DNA of 64,000 bases from Nanohaloarchaea archaeon B1-Br10_U2g19. GTDB lineage: Archaea; Nanohalarchaeota; Nanosalinia; Nanosalinales; Nanosalinaceae. Under the pieces are notes generated by a model. The model did no database searches and was not told the origin of the DNA. It worked only from the letters and a program-made list of their open reading frames with translations. The stretch spans positions 17,286 to 81,285 of the forward strand of contig LKMO01000001.1 in the NCBI GenBank assembly GCA_001563905.1. Reading direction: 5' to 3'. The translations under genes and the position numbers were made by a program. This document shows, in pieces, positions 7,814 through 16,588 of the stretch; the first letter of the stretch is position 1, and every line of letters starts with the position of its first letter.

Positions 7814-9388
7814 ATGACTAGTTTAAAACAGATCTCCAGGAAGATAATTGAAGATATAGAAAGCTCAGATATAGAGTCCAAAGACGATATTGAACAGAAA
7901 AAGAAGCAGTTGTGTCGGGAAACCTCTTTTGACGGTATGCCTAAGAACAGTGATATACTCAGGTTTGTTGAAGATGATGAGAAAAAAGCTAAGCATCTCT
8001 TGAAGACAAAGCCTATGCGTACAATATCTGGTATCGCAAACATCGCAATAATGGCACGTCCCGCTCCCTGTGGCGGAGGATGTATCTACTGTCCTAAAGG
8101 AAAGGATGCTCCTCAAAGCTATACTGGTAAGGAGCCAGCGACAAGAAGAGCTATCAGAAACAACTACGATCCTTTCAACCAGGTACATGATAGACTGAAC
8201 CAGTACGAAAAAAACGGTCACTCGATCGACAAGTCCAAGCTTATCGTTATGGGAGGAACCTTCCCGTTCCAAGATCCGGACTACCAGAAAGAGTTTTTGA
8301 AGAGAGCTTTTGACGGCTTCAACACTTATAGAGAGGGTGAAGAGTCTGAAACACTTGAAGAAGCACAGAAACAGAACGAAACCGCAGAGATAAGGAACGT
8401 TGGAGTAACCTTCGAAACAAGACCAGACATCTGTGAGACAGAACATATAGACAGGATACTTGAGATGGGGGGAACCCGTGTAGAGATGGGTGTACAGACC
8501 ATCTTCGATGAGACACACGAGCTTACAAACAGAGGTCACGGAATGGACAAAGTGGTTGAGGCTACTAGAAAACTGAAGAACGCAGGCTTCAAAGTATGTT
8601 ACCACTTAATGCTGGGTCTTCCTGGAGAAGATTATGAAGACGATATCAGGAAGTTTGAAGAAGTATTCTCTGATGAAAGGTATCAGCCTGATGAGATCAA
8701 GATATATCCTTGTGAGGTAATCCAGGGTACAGAGCTTTACAGACGTTATGAGGAAGGAGATTTCGATCCTATAAATGATGAAGAAGCTAAAGAACGACTG
8801 AAAGAGGTTCAGAAAAATATTTTACCGCCTCATGTACGCGTAAAACGAGTTATGCGTGACATACCTTCAACAGAGGTTGATGCAGGACCACAGCTAACGA
8901 ATATGCGGCAAATGGCGCTACAAGAGCTTCATAAAGAAGGAGAAAGATGTAGGTGTATCCGCTGTAGAGAAGTAGGCCACGTAAAAAGAACACATGATCT
9001 TGAACCAGAGAACGCTGAGCTTGTGGAAAGAGTCTATGATGCTTCAGGTGGAAAAGAGTTCTTCTTAAGCTATGAAGATACTGAAAAAGATATAATCATA
9101 GGATTCCTGCGTTTAAGAGCTCCTGAACAGAGTTTCCGTCCGGAAATAGATGAGAACTCGCTTATAGTAAGACAGCTGAAAGTTATGGGGAGCTCAACAG
9201 CAATAGGTAAAGAAGGAGAAGTACAGCACCAAGGATACGGAACCAAACTGATGAAACACGCTGAAGAAAAAGCCAGAGAGCTAGGAAAGGACAAGGTTGT
9301 TGTAATCTCTGCTGTAGGTACCCGTGAGTACTACAGAAAGTTTGGATATGAGAAAGAAGGACCTTACATGGTTAAAGATATAGAGTAG
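7814..9388 (+). CDS. elp3: Elp3-like tRNA wobble-uridine carboxymethylation enzyme
   Basis: A 524-residue two-domain protein: a radical SAM domain with the cluster cysteines C86-x3-C90-x2-C93 (APCGGGCIYCPKG), the Elp3-specific QSYTGKEPATRRAIRNNYDPF, and a C-terminal GNAT acetyltransferase domain (about 380-524, with HQGYGTKLM and EYYRKFGYEKEGPYM). Archaeal Elp3 alone makes cm5U at tRNA position 34 using acetyl-CoA and SAM. The cysteine-rich segment CRCIRCREVGH in the linker is a conserved zinc site. A TTG at 7775 could add 13 residues, but ATG 7814 gives the usual N-terminus MTSLKQISRKIIEDI. Confidence 0.95.
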   Translation: MTSLKQISRKIIEDIESSDIESKDDIEQKKKQLCRETSFDGMPKNSDILRFVEDDEKKAKHLLKTKPMRTISGIANIAIMARPAPCGGGCIYCPKGKDAPQSYTGKEPATRRAIRNNYDPFNQVHDRLNQYEKNGHSIDKSKLIVMGGTFPFQDPDYQKEFLKRAFDGFNTYREGEESETLEEAQKQNETAEIRNVGVTFETRPDICETEHIDRILEMGGTRVEMGVQTIFDETHELTNRGHGMDKVVEATRKLKNAGFKVCYHLMLGLPGEDYEDDIRKFEEVFSDERYQPDEIKIYPCEVIQGTELYRRYEEGDFDPINDEEAKERLKEVQKNILPPHVRVKRVMRDIPSTEVDAGPQLTNMRQMALQELHKEGERCRCIRCREVGHVKRTHDLEPENAELVERVYDASGGKEFFLSYEDTEKDIIIGFLRLRAPEQSFRPEIDENSLIVRQLKVMGSSTAIGKEGEVQHQGYGTKLMKHAEEKARELGKDKVVVISAVGTREYYRKFGYEKEGPYMVKDIE

Positions 9389-9492
9389 TTAGAAATAGTT
9401 CGCCTATAGTTTCTCAGATTGATGGTCTTGATAGGGCATAAAGTCTGTATATTTGACTAGGTTAAGGTAGAGTGTTAGAAAAAGAAAAAGTG

Positions 9493-9521
9493 TTGGTCTC
9501 CCCTCCCGTTGAGGAGACTAA
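9493..9521. terminator. Inverted repeat between elp3 and the 9.5 kb gene
   Basis: ttggtctcc (9493-9501) pairs with ggagactaa (9513-9521), nine base pairs with one G-T wobble and an 11-base C-rich loop. It lies between two convergent genes and could end transcription on either strand or stabilise a 3' end. No strong T run follows immediately, so this is a weak call. The rest of 9389-9532 shows nothing I recognise. Confidence 0.35.
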
Positions 9522-9532
9522 CCGATGAAGTT

Positions 9533-9814
9533 CTAGTTGGAATGGTTTGTCTTCAAGCTCTGCCACTTTTCTGAAAACTCGTCTTTCATGTGTTGGAGTA
9601 CTACTTTTTCCTCGTCGCTGAGTTCATTTGATTCAACTATATTTCTGTAAATCTTGTATGGATGGGTTGGCACATCTCTATTCATGTTATCCTTGAAGTC
9701 CTCTTCGAATTTGTGCCTATGCTGTTTTACCATCTCTTGAAATTCGCCATTGTCTTTCCATTCATCGGCGAGCTTCTCCTCAGTACTTTTACCGATGTCC
9801 CACAGGCTCGCCAT
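9533..9814 (-). CDS. Small acidic protein of unknown function
   Basis: A 93-residue, highly charged, predicted all-helical soluble protein (MASLWDIGKSTEEKLADEW at the start, LSDEEKVVLQHMKDEFSEKW near the end). No cysteine, no signal peptide and no membrane segment. I do not recognise a family. It is convergent with elp3 and has its own upstream region, with a tttaaa element near 9865 and the ACAAC/GTTGT palindrome at 9880-9898. Confidence 0.5.
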   Translation of the reverse strand: MASLWDIGKSTEEKLADEWKDNGEFQEMVKQHRHKFEEDFKDNMNRDVPTHPYKIYRNIVESNELSDEEKVVLQHMKDEFSEKWQSLKTNHSN

Positions 9815-9879
9815 ATACTAGAGTGATGTAAAGTAACTCTTTTTAACATTTTGATTATAGAAAGTTTAAAGACGCGAAT

Positions 9880-9898
9880 AAACAACTCTATGTTGTTT
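9880..9898. promoter_or_regulatory. ACAAC/GTTGT palindrome, candidate operator
   Basis: aaacaac (9880-9886) and gttgttt (9892-9898) form perfect 7 bp inverted arms around tctat. It lies in the 154 bp region between two divergent genes (9533-9814 and 9969-10658). Related ACAAC-spacer-GTTGT palindromes occur at 32950, 47548 and 48675, all in promoter regions. Confidence 0.35.
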
Positions 9899-9968
9899 TT
9901 AACACGTAATAACAGTATAAGGGTTGTAAAAATTATTTTATATTCATAGCAGTACTTTAAGGAAATTA

Positions 9969-10658
9969 ATGTCCGGACTCTATAAGATCTTGAGAGACAG
10001 CTTAACTCTTCTAAAAGAGAAGCCGGTAATCTTTCTACCGAAGCTTTTCTCTGCTCTCGTAGGTTCTCTATGGTTTATAGGACTGGTGAGCGGCAGGATA
10101 AGCTTGCTTAATCTTCTACTCTTGTTCGGCCCTATTTCTATTATCGGTGTTCTAGCTTCTCTAATGGTTGCTTCAATGGTTAAACAAGGAGATATAAGTC
10201 TGAAAACATCTTTCTATATAGCTTTATCCAAATGGAGGCAGTCGTTACTCCTTATTATAGCTTTCTCTATGATGGGTTTCCTGATTTCATTACCTCTTTC
10301 TATAGGGATTTACTGGTATCTAATCACAGGCAGTAGTATAATTCTTACTTCCGCAGCTATCATAACTATCTCGCTTATGTTTGCATTTGTTTTTGCATCC
10401 TACTTTATACCTATAACAATTTTAGAAGAAAAAAACTTTAGATCAAGTATTAAAGAATCTTTGAAGGTGTCTAAGTCCAGACCTAAAGAAGTAACTCTTC
10501 TAACACTGTTTTCATTTCTTCTTTTAGGATTAACAACGGCTTCAAACGAGTACTTAGAAGCTTTAGGTTATATAGGATTTTTGCTAGGAAGATTAACTTC
10601 TTCTATAGCTACAACCTATATCTTTGTTGTCTCACCTAAATACTATCTCGAAGTTTAG
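9969..10658 (+). CDS. Multi-pass membrane protein
   Basis: A 229-residue protein with about six hydrophobic segments (near 22-42, 48-72, 92-118, 122-148, 175-195 and 200-222). A short charged loop EEKNFRSSIKESLKVSKSRPKE separates segments four and five. Overall it resembles the DUF4013/DUF7847-like family of archaeal membrane proteins, often of unknown role, but I cannot name a family with certainty. The ATG at 9969 is preceded by an AT-rich region (aattattttatattc) that probably holds the promoter. Its last 4 bp overlap the convergent adenylate kinase gene. Confidence 0.6.
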   Translation: MSGLYKILRDSLTLLKEKPVIFLPKLFSALVGSLWFIGLVSGRISLLNLLLLFGPISIIGVLASLMVASMVKQGDISLKTSFYIALSKWRQSLLLIIAFSMMGFLISLPLSIGIYWYLITGSSIILTSAAIITISLMFAFVFASYFIPITILEEKNFRSSIKESLKVSKSRPKEVTLLTLFSFLLLGLTTASNEYLEALGYIGFLLGRLTSSIATTYIFVVSPKYYLEV

Positions 10659-11224
10659 CTTCTAAGTGTTTCTACAAGCTTTTCAGCAGCTCTTTCCGCT
10701 CTACCATCACTGTTCTTTATTATCTGTAGGTAGGCTCCGGTCAGTACTGATCCTGCTGCAGCCATTTCCCGGGCTACTTTCCGGTACTCATCTATCTCTT
10801 CTACAGAGTCATGTTCTCTGCTCCGGCCTTCATCGCTTGTACTTCGGGAGTAGATCTCTTCTGCTGAAGCATCTAGAATTATTATTTTTGAAGGCTTCAG
10901 GTTCGCGACTGTCCATTTGGGAAGTCCTGGGATATATCCGAAAGGCGATTTTATCGCTGCGTGAGTATCGACTAAGACGTCTTGGTCTTCAGAGTCTTCA
11001 ACTATTGATTCTGCGGCAGTCCGTTGTATTCTCTTGTAAGTATCGGTATCCAGTTTTTTCATGTCGTCTCTGTGTTCAACTAGGCCTTCTTCTTTCGCTA
11101 CTTCGATCATTCTATCTCCATAGTTGATCACTTCATAGTCTTCGTCAGAAAGAAGCATTGCTTCTTCTATAACTGTTGATTTTCCTACTCCTGATAACCC
11201 TACCACAATATTTACTTCGCTCAA
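10655..11224 (-). CDS. adkA: Archaeal-type adenylate kinase
   Basis: A 189-residue archaeal adenylate kinase. The P-loop GLSGVGKST is at residues 9-17; INYGDRM, DTHAAIKSPFGYIPGLPKW and the C-terminal AAAGSVLTGAYLQIIKN are hallmarks of AdkA rather than bacterial Adk. It converts ATP + AMP to 2 ADP and also sets the energy charge. It begins 7 bp after the CCA-adding enzyme on the same strand, so the two are co-transcribed, a pairing that fits nucleotide handling and tRNA maturation only loosely. Confidence 0.95.
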   Translation of the reverse strand: MSEVNIVVGLSGVGKSTVIEEAMLLSDEDYEVINYGDRMIEVAKEEGLVEHRDDMKKLDTDTYKRIQRTAAESIVEDSEDQDVLVDTHAAIKSPFGYIPGLPKWTVANLKPSKIIILDASAEEIYSRSTSDEGRSREHDSVEEIDEYRKVAREMAAAGSVLTGAYLQIIKNSDGRAERAAEKLVETLRS

Positions 11225-11231
11225 AGTTTGT

Positions 11232-12578
11232 TCACCTTTCCTTCTGTATGTTAAGTTTGTCTCCTAAGTAATTTAACCATTTTTCATCTCTCACAACTGT
11301 TTCTGAGAAACTGTAGTCCTCAATCTTCTCCGCCACGTAATGAGGTATACCTTTCTCTTCAAGATCTTCCGAGAGATAATGTTTCAGAAACTTTTTCGCA
11401 TCCGTAAACTCTCTATCTGTCTTGGCGTAAAGCCGGGTATCTTTGATATACGTATTGCTGTACTTTGAAGTAAACTGGCTTATATGGTTCTCTCCATGGA
11501 AAACACTAGGTCCTTTGACCTCTTCAGTCTTAGGAAGCTCTCTATCTATCTCAAAAAATATACGGGTCTTGTCTCCTACATGAAAACCGGATTCGAATAC
11601 TCTAAACTGTTTCTTTTTCAGCTCTGACTCCAGTCTTCCAAGGGTTTTACGCATCTGAGGATATACAACATCTTCAACTGCTTCAGGATTCTCAAACTCT
11701 ATCAAAATAAAATCTTTTCTTTTGTCTACTTCTTGTTGGACCTCGAACTCTGTATAACTGATTTCTACCTTTTCAAAGAACCTTATGCCCGGATTGTTTC
11801 TGAACTTCCAGCATAAGTATATGAAACGAGCGTAGTTTTCCTCTGTTAATACCGAAGCCACGTTTCTTTCTTCATCAACAGGATCAAGCACGACAAAAGG
11901 CTCGTCACTAAACTTTTTTTCGAGTTCTTCAGGAAGCTCTTCGTAATGTTCTTCGGTATCTATAACCTTCTTCTCCTCCCATTGTACAGCAGATTCTACA
12001 AGCTCTTTTAGACTTCCGTACTCTCCTATAAGGACTTCACAGAGATAACCTGAGAAGCCTTGAACTTTTAGTGATGAGCCGTAGACTCCTTCTGTATCCA
12101 GTAGTTTTTTGAGAAGTACGACGTCCTCTCTCTGTTCTTTATCAAGGTTTTCTTCAACCCATTTGGAATGATGAGGTGTTCTATCGACACTGCTTTTTAT
12201 GTTGTCAGGAGAGGTCTTGTAACAGGGAACAATCTCGACTTCGAAATCGTTTATGGTTCCTTTTGTGTAAGGATGTTCGGCGTAGTCTACTTCGTACTCT
12301 CCATCAAAGAACTGGAAAACCTGTTTACCAACTTTTAGTCCTTTGTTTTCTAGCTCCTTCTTCTTCAGAGACTCCGGGAATAAAACAAATATGTCTAAGT
12401 CATTATCTCCTTTCATACCGGTTCCACGGGATGCAGAACCTGCAAAATGTGTTTCTAAATCAAACTCTTTCTCTATATGCTCTGAAATTCTTTTATACTG
12501 TTTTTGAGTCGCTTCCATCTCTTTCTCTGAAGGATATACTTTCCCCAGAACTTTTTCTCGGAGTCGTTCCCAGTTCAT
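11232..12578 (-). CDS. cca: Class I CCA-adding tRNA nucleotidyltransferase
   Basis: A 448-residue archaeal CCA enzyme. The nucleotidyltransferase signature GSASRGTGMKGDNDLDIF spans about residues 47-64 with the catalytic Asp pair at D60 and D62, and EVEIVPCYK supplies the third acidic residue. Central and tail domains of the class I type follow. It adds or repairs the 3' CCA of tRNA using CTP and ATP. A GTG at 12587 gives three more residues; ATG 12578 is the simpler start and neither has a strong Shine-Dalgarno. It heads a two-gene unit with adkA. Confidence 0.93.
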   Translation of the reverse strand: MNWERLREKVLGKVYPSEKEMEATQKQYKRISEHIEKEFDLETHFAGSASRGTGMKGDNDLDIFVLFPESLKKKELENKGLKVGKQVFQFFDGEYEVDYAEHPYTKGTINDFEVEIVPCYKTSPDNIKSSVDRTPHHSKWVEENLDKEQREDVVLLKKLLDTEGVYGSSLKVQGFSGYLCEVLIGEYGSLKELVESAVQWEEKKVIDTEEHYEELPEELEKKFSDEPFVVLDPVDEERNVASVLTEENYARFIYLCWKFRNNPGIRFFEKVEISYTEFEVQQEVDKRKDFILIEFENPEAVEDVVYPQMRKTLGRLESELKKKQFRVFESGFHVGDKTRIFFEIDRELPKTEEVKGPSVFHGENHISQFTSKYSNTYIKDTRLYAKTDREFTDAKKFLKHYLSEDLEEKGIPHYVAEKIEDYSFSETVVRDEKWLNYLGDKLNIQKER

Positions 12579-12669
12579 ATATTTCACGATACGGTTCCAG
12601 AACTATTAATGCTTCGACAGATAAGTTCTTAGAGAAGGTTTTTATGTAAGCTAAATATATTTTGTTAGT

Positions 12670-13080
12670 ATGAAACGTAAAGGTCTATCCCCGCTTATTG
12701 CCGCAGTACTTCTTATCGCCTTTGTAATGGCCATAGGCGCAATGTTTAGTGAATGGTCTCAAGAACTTGTACAGGACCGTACAGAAGCTACTGGTGAACA
12801 CCAGGGAGAGCTTCTTGACTGCAGCGGCAATACAATAGAGTTTGTGGAGGTAGAGGAAAATCTTGAGGATGAGGAAGTTGAGGTAATACTTCAGGCTAGA
12901 GGAGGGCAGCTAGGAGAAATTATACTAACAGCACGTCCTTCAAACCAGCAAGGTGAAACAGTTTTAGAAGGTGACAATGATCTTGCAACAGCAGTTATTG
13001 AAGATATAACTGAAGAACAGGATCAGATTGAGGCTTCATCAGTTCCTTGTGATGTAAGAAGCACATATGACCTGAATTAG
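12670..13080 (+). CDS. Type IV pilin-like protein
   Basis: A 136-residue protein with an archaeal class III signal: MKRKG then LSPLIAAVLLIAFVMAIGAMF. Prepilin peptidase would cut after Gly5, leaving the hydrophobic helix used for pilus assembly. The rest is a small acidic, beta-rich domain with two Cys (C51 and one at C-PCDVRST near the end) that may form a disulphide. It is a single gene with no secretion ATPase nearby. It could be an adhesive pilin or a pilin-like surface protein used to contact a host cell. Confidence 0.8.
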   Translation: MKRKGLSPLIAAVLLIAFVMAIGAMFSEWSQELVQDRTEATGEHQGELLDCSGNTIEFVEVEENLEDEEVEVILQARGGQLGEIILTARPSNQQGETVLEGDNDLATAVIEDITEEQDQIEASSVPCDVRSTYDLN

Positions 13081-13118
13081 ATAGAACTGTATAAAATAAG
13101 AAATAAGGTATAAGGAGT

Positions 13119-13499
13119 TTATTTCACTCCTTTCACAAGCTTTCTGTCATCAATTTCCCAGAACTTTATCTCTTCTCCTTCAGAAACATCTAAGTCTTCA
13201 GGAAGCTGCATTTCTTCTGTCTCGTAAGTATCCATATCCATTACTTGTGCTATATCTCCTTCTTTGGAAACGATTTGTCCTACTTTCTTACTGATGTCGG
13301 GACTCATCATCATAGCGTCTCCTGGCTTTGTTATATGTCTATCTTTTTCGTCAAAGATTCCGCGCGCCTTTATCTTAGCTTTTGCGGATCCGTGTTTTCC
13401 TGGACTGGACTTAGATACTCCTCTGACTTCACAGGGTTCGTCATCGATTATTATGTAGCTTCCTTTTCTGACGCTGGAAGCTTCTACTTGTTTAGGCAT
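13119..13499 (-). CDS. eif5A: Translation initiation factor aIF5A
   Basis: A 126-residue aIF5A. Lys35 in SPGKHGSAK is the residue modified to hypusine or deoxyhypusine in the family. An N-terminal SH3-like barrel is followed by the C-terminal OB domain. It binds the ribosomal E site and relieves stalling, notably at proline stretches. The gene follows the histone gene by 7 bp on the same strand, so both are probably on one transcript. Length is slightly below the usual 130-140 residues of the family. Confidence 0.96.
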   Translation of the reverse strand: MPKQVEASSVRKGSYIIIDDEPCEVRGVSKSSPGKHGSAKAKIKARGIFDEKDRHITKPGDAMMMSPDISKKVGQIVSKEGDIAQVMDMDTYETEEMQLPEDLDVSEGEEIKFWEIDDRKLVKGVK

Positions 13500-13506
13500 T
13501 AATAGA

Positions 13507-13704
13507 TCACTGTGTTGCCATTTCGATGTCAGATCGCTTAACAGTTTTTCTTTCTGCGTGGTCAGCGACTCTTACTGCGTCTCGAGCAATATCTTCGCCT
13601 GCTTCTTCTACAGCAGCTTTAAGTTCTTCTACTGCGTCTTTTGAAACTCTTTCTGCTCCTGCTTTCCTTATAATTCTTTCAATTGGTGCGTTAGGTAGAC
13701 TCAT
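13507..13704 (-). CDS. Archaeal histone
   Basis: A 65-residue single histone fold: [21 protein letters not shown] (helix 1 and loop 1), a long central helix, and VKRSDIEMA in loop 2 and helix 3. It dimerises and wraps DNA in hypernucleosome-type assemblies. It is more acidic than histones of methanogens (long E/D content in the central helix), as in halophiles, so DNA binding rests on R19, K52/K57-type residues in the loops. It starts 112 bp from the divergent nob1 and is followed by aIF5A. Confidence 0.95.
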   Translation of the reverse strand: MSLPNAPIERIIRKAGAERVSKDAVEELKAAVEEAGEDIARDAVRVADHAERKTVKRSDIEMATQ

Positions 13705-13816
13705 TGTTAATCACGTTCAACAATACTCGAGACAGTTTTTAATATGAATTGGTTCTACACAGGGTTTCTTAGGTTGACAGCGGAAGAGTTATCAGGGTTG
13801 CCACCTATTCTAGGAC

Positions 13817-14281
13817 ATGGAGAAAGTTGTGGACGCAAACGTGTTCATACACGGAAAAGGAAGCTATCCTTTCACTAAAGCATTAGTTATTCCTGAGGTT
13901 TTAGAAGAGATTCAGAGCCAGAACGCAAGAAATCTTCTGATTAATACAGATTACCAGGTCAAAACTCCGTCAGAGAAGAATGTCGACAAAGTCAAGGAGA
14001 AGGCTAGCGAGATCAACTCTCCAACATCTGAGGCGGACGAAAAGCTTTTGGCCTTGGCTTTAGAGACGGATAAAAATATTTTAACAGATGATAAAGCTCT
14101 TCAGAATCTTGCCTTACATCTAGAGACAGGTTTTGAAGGCTTTTTAGACAAGGCTACAGACCAGAAGTTTGTCTGGGAGAAGTACTGTGGAAACTGTGGT
14201 AGAAAGGTGTCAGGTTCTAAATGTGGTTCATGCGGATCTACTCATCTTTCGAAGAAACAAGTTCGCTGTAGTTCAGAATAA
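13817..14281 (+). CDS. nob1: Nob1-like rRNA endonuclease (PIN domain + zinc ribbon)
   Basis: A 154-residue protein: an N-terminal PIN nuclease domain (about 1-115) with acidic residues D6, E27/E30, D74 and D91/D92, then a zinc ribbon with C124-x2-C127 and C136-x2-C139. This is the Nob1 architecture; the enzyme trims the 3' end of 16S rRNA in small-subunit maturation. The C-terminus overlaps the convergent permease gene by 44 bp. Confidence 0.92.
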   Translation: MEKVVDANVFIHGKGSYPFTKALVIPEVLEEIQSQNARNLLINTDYQVKTPSEKNVDKVKEKASEINSPTSEADEKLLALALETDKNILTDDKALQNLALHLETGFEGFLDKATDQKFVWEKYCGNCGRKVSGSKCGSCGSTHLSKKQVRCSSE

Positions 14282-15275
14282 ACTCTTTACTTAGTATGAG
14301 CATGATAGGTCCAAGAATTATGCCTTTAAGTCCTAATGTTAAGGGTCCTGCCAAGAAACCTACAAATATGAGTAGAGGATGTTCGTCTAGCTGTTTGGCG
14401 CCGATGTAAGGTCTTAAGAATACTTCTGGAAGAATGTTAACTACTAGTGTTCCGAACATTAGTATTAGTGTTCCTTTGATTGGCTCTCCGAAAGCTAGAT
14501 AGTATAATCCCATTGGTGCGTAGACCATGAATCCTGCGACTACAGGTAGTAGTGCTGCTACAGCTATTATCAGCGACCAGAATAATGTGAACTGTATTGG
14601 AGTGGTAAGCCAGCCTATTGTGTAGAATCCTATAGAGGTCATAATTCCGATTATCATAGCTACCATGAACTGTGTTAGGAAGACTCCTCTGAAGATTGAG
14701 TCGATAGAGTTTACAAGTGTTTTAGAGATTTTCTGTTCTTCTTCTGGTAGACTCTGGATTACGGAGAAAAGTTTTCTTTTGATTCTGCCGCCGTCTTTGT
14801 ATAGGTAGATGGTTGTGAATAGGTAGATACCGATATCTATCATGACTCGGGGTATGGATGCTAGTGTACCTCTCAGATAGTTTTCAAGACTGACGGAGAG
14901 GGTGCTGATAAATCCTACTACTTGTGCTCTAAAGTTTTCTGGTAGGTAGAGTGCTTCTATTATGTTGTTGACGTTTTGTTGTAGATCTTGTGCGAAAAGA
15001 TTCAGTGAGTAGATTATGTCGTAGAAGTTGTTTATGAAGAGGAATACTGCTAGACTGATTGTTCCTACTACTGAAGTTATGATTATCAGTGAGGATATTA
15101 AGTCGTTTCTTATTCTTCTGTTTAGTTTTTGGTGTGCGAACCTTAGGAGGTATGCGGAGGCAGCACCTAGTATCAAGGCGTCAAGGAAGGGGTATACGAT
15201 TAGTAGGCTTCCTAGCATTAGTAGTAGAGCTACACCGAGTATCTCTCTTTTGAAACGGAGTTCTTGCTCTACCAT
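14238..15275 (-). CDS. AI-2E family (UPF0118/PerM) permease
   Basis: A 345-residue membrane protein of the AI-2E transporter family. Two hydrophobic segments at the N-terminus (about 12-28 and 33-45), further segments near 60-85 and 150-165, and a block of four or five segments after 200 follow the family layout. The conserved late motif appears in modified form near GAKQLDEHPLLIFVGFLAGPL and GLKGIILGPIML. Members export small solutes or, in halophiles, act as Na+/H+ antiporters; the substrate here is unknown. It overlaps nob1 tail to tail. Confidence 0.88.
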   Translation of the reverse strand: MVEQELRFKREILGVALLLMLGSLLIVYPFLDALILGAASAYLLRFAHQKLNRRIRNDLISSLIIITSVVGTISLAVFLFINNFYDIIYSLNLFAQDLQQNVNNIIEALYLPENFRAQVVGFISTLSVSLENYLRGTLASIPRVMIDIGIYLFTTIYLYKDGGRIKRKLFSVIQSLPEEEQKISKTLVNSIDSIFRGVFLTQFMVAMIIGIMTSIGFYTIGWLTTPIQFTLFWSLIIAVAALLPVVAGFMVYAPMGLYYLAFGEPIKGTLILMFGTLVVNILPEVFLRPYIGAKQLDEHPLLIFVGFLAGPLTLGLKGIILGPIMLILSKEFILNYSELVSSKDE

Positions 15276-15353
15276 ATACTATTGTGGTTAGGTGTATCCA
15301 TAAATTAACTTCGATTAATCCTGTTGTTACTTTTCTGTGAAAAAACCAGGAAA

Positions 15354-15366
15354 AGATATATAAAAG
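15354..15366 (+). promoter_or_regulatory. TATA box of the TFB gene
   Basis: agatatataaaag is a near-consensus archaeal TATA box with an A-rich BRE-like stretch just before it (aaccaggaaa). The predicted start site near 15385-15390 leaves a leader of about 70 bases. A strong Shine-Dalgarno, AGAGGAGGT (15437-15445), lies 11 bases before ATG 15457. Confidence 0.65.
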
Positions 15367-15456
15367 TTGTGGGTTCTTACTTTATATTACGACGTTTGAA
15401 GAAACCGAACAAACTTACTATAAATTACAATTCATTAGAGGAGGTATAAAAATACT

Positions 15457-16569
15457 ATGACTGACCAAGCGCATAACATCCCACGCAGAGAATTTGACGA
15501 CTACCAGATTCCAGAGGAATGGAAAAAGGAAGAAGAGGAAGAAGAACAAAAAACAGAAAAAGAAGAGGAACAAGCAGAACAAGAAGCTGAAACCGGATCC
15601 GAAAAAGTATCAGCAGAATCAGGCTACGAAGTAAGAAGAGAAGAAGCCAAAGAAGGAGACACAGTCCTAACATGTCCAGAATGTGGGGCACAAAGATTCG
15701 AACAGAACTCCGCACAAGGAGAACTAGTATGTGTAGACTGTGGACTTGTAATCGACGAAAACCGTATCGACGAATCCGCAGAATGGAGAGCATTCAACGA
15801 AGAAGAAAGAGAGAAAAAAGCAAGAGCAGGACAACCACTAACATACACAAAACACGACATGGGAGTCTCAACAGAGATAGGAAAAGGCTCAGGAGAACTA
15901 TACAAAGTCTCAGGAAACAAAAGAGCCCAGTACTACAGACTAAGAAAATGGCATAAAAGACTAACAAAGTCCAAAGACAGAAACCTAGGATTCGCACTAA
16001 GCGAACTAAACTCGATGGTTTCAAACCTAAACCTGCCGGAAAGCGTACACGAAGAAGTCGCAAGACTATACGAGAAAGCAGTTGACCAAGGACTAGTTAG
16101 AGGACGATCCATGGAGTCAATCATCTCAGCACTACTCTACATTGTAGCAAGAAAACAAGGAACACCAAGAACGCTTGACGAAATCAGTGAAGCATCAGGA
16201 ATCGAAAAAAGAGAGATCGGAAGAGCCTACAGATACGTAGCAAGAGAACTAGGACTAAGAATCCTGCCGGCAAAACCGCAGGACTACGTACCAAGATTTG
16301 CAGGAAAGCTACAGCTATCAGGAGAAGTCCAAGCTAGAGCTAGACAAATCCTCAAAGAAGCAAGAGAGAAAGATCTTCTTTCAGGAAAGGGACCAACAGG
16401 TCTAGCAGCTGCGGCACTGTATATTGCAGCAGTACTTGAAGGAGAGAAAAGAACACAGAGAGAAGTAGCAGATGTAGTAGGAGTAACAGAAGTAACAATC
16501 AGGAACCGTTACAAAGAACTAGCTGAGAAACTAGAGCTTGAAGAGGAACTTGAAGAAAAGAGCAATTAA
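15457..16569 (+). CDS. tfb: Transcription initiation factor TFB
   Basis: A 370-residue TFB. The zinc ribbon is C73-x2-C76 and C92-x2-C95 (TCPECG, CVDCG), followed by the B-reader/linker (ENRIDESAEWRAF) and two cyclin repeats (about 165-262 and 275-355). It bridges TBP-bound promoters and RNA polymerase. The N-terminus carries about 70 extra residues, largely Glu/Lys-rich, ahead of the ribbon, which is longer than usual. A good TATA box and GGAGG site support strong expression. Codon use is strongly biased to A-ending codons, as in the ATPase operon. Confidence 0.97.
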   Translation: MTDQAHNIPRREFDDYQIPEEWKKEEEEEEQKTEKEEEQAEQEAETGSEKVSAESGYEVRREEAKEGDTVLTCPECGAQRFEQNSAQGELVCVDCGLVIDENRIDESAEWRAFNEEEREKKARAGQPLTYTKHDMGVSTEIGKGSGELYKVSGNKRAQYYRLRKWHKRLTKSKDRNLGFALSELNSMVSNLNLPESVHEEVARLYEKAVDQGLVRGRSMESIISALLYIVARKQGTPRTLDEISEASGIEKREIGRAYRYVARELGLRILPAKPQDYVPRFAGKLQLSGEVQARARQILKEAREKDLLSGKGPTGLAAAALYIAAVLEGEKRTQREVADVVGVTEVTIRNRYKELAEKLELEEELEEKSN

Positions 16570-16588
16570 ACGCTCTTATCTTTTCCTC

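Noticed and set aside
7865-8605. Long antisense frame inside elp3
   Set aside because: It is a shadow of the highly biased elp3 coding sequence, with Cys/Leu/Phe-rich content unlike the acidic proteins of this organism. Similar antisense frames inside the ATPase, TFB and FtsZ genes were rejected for the same reason.
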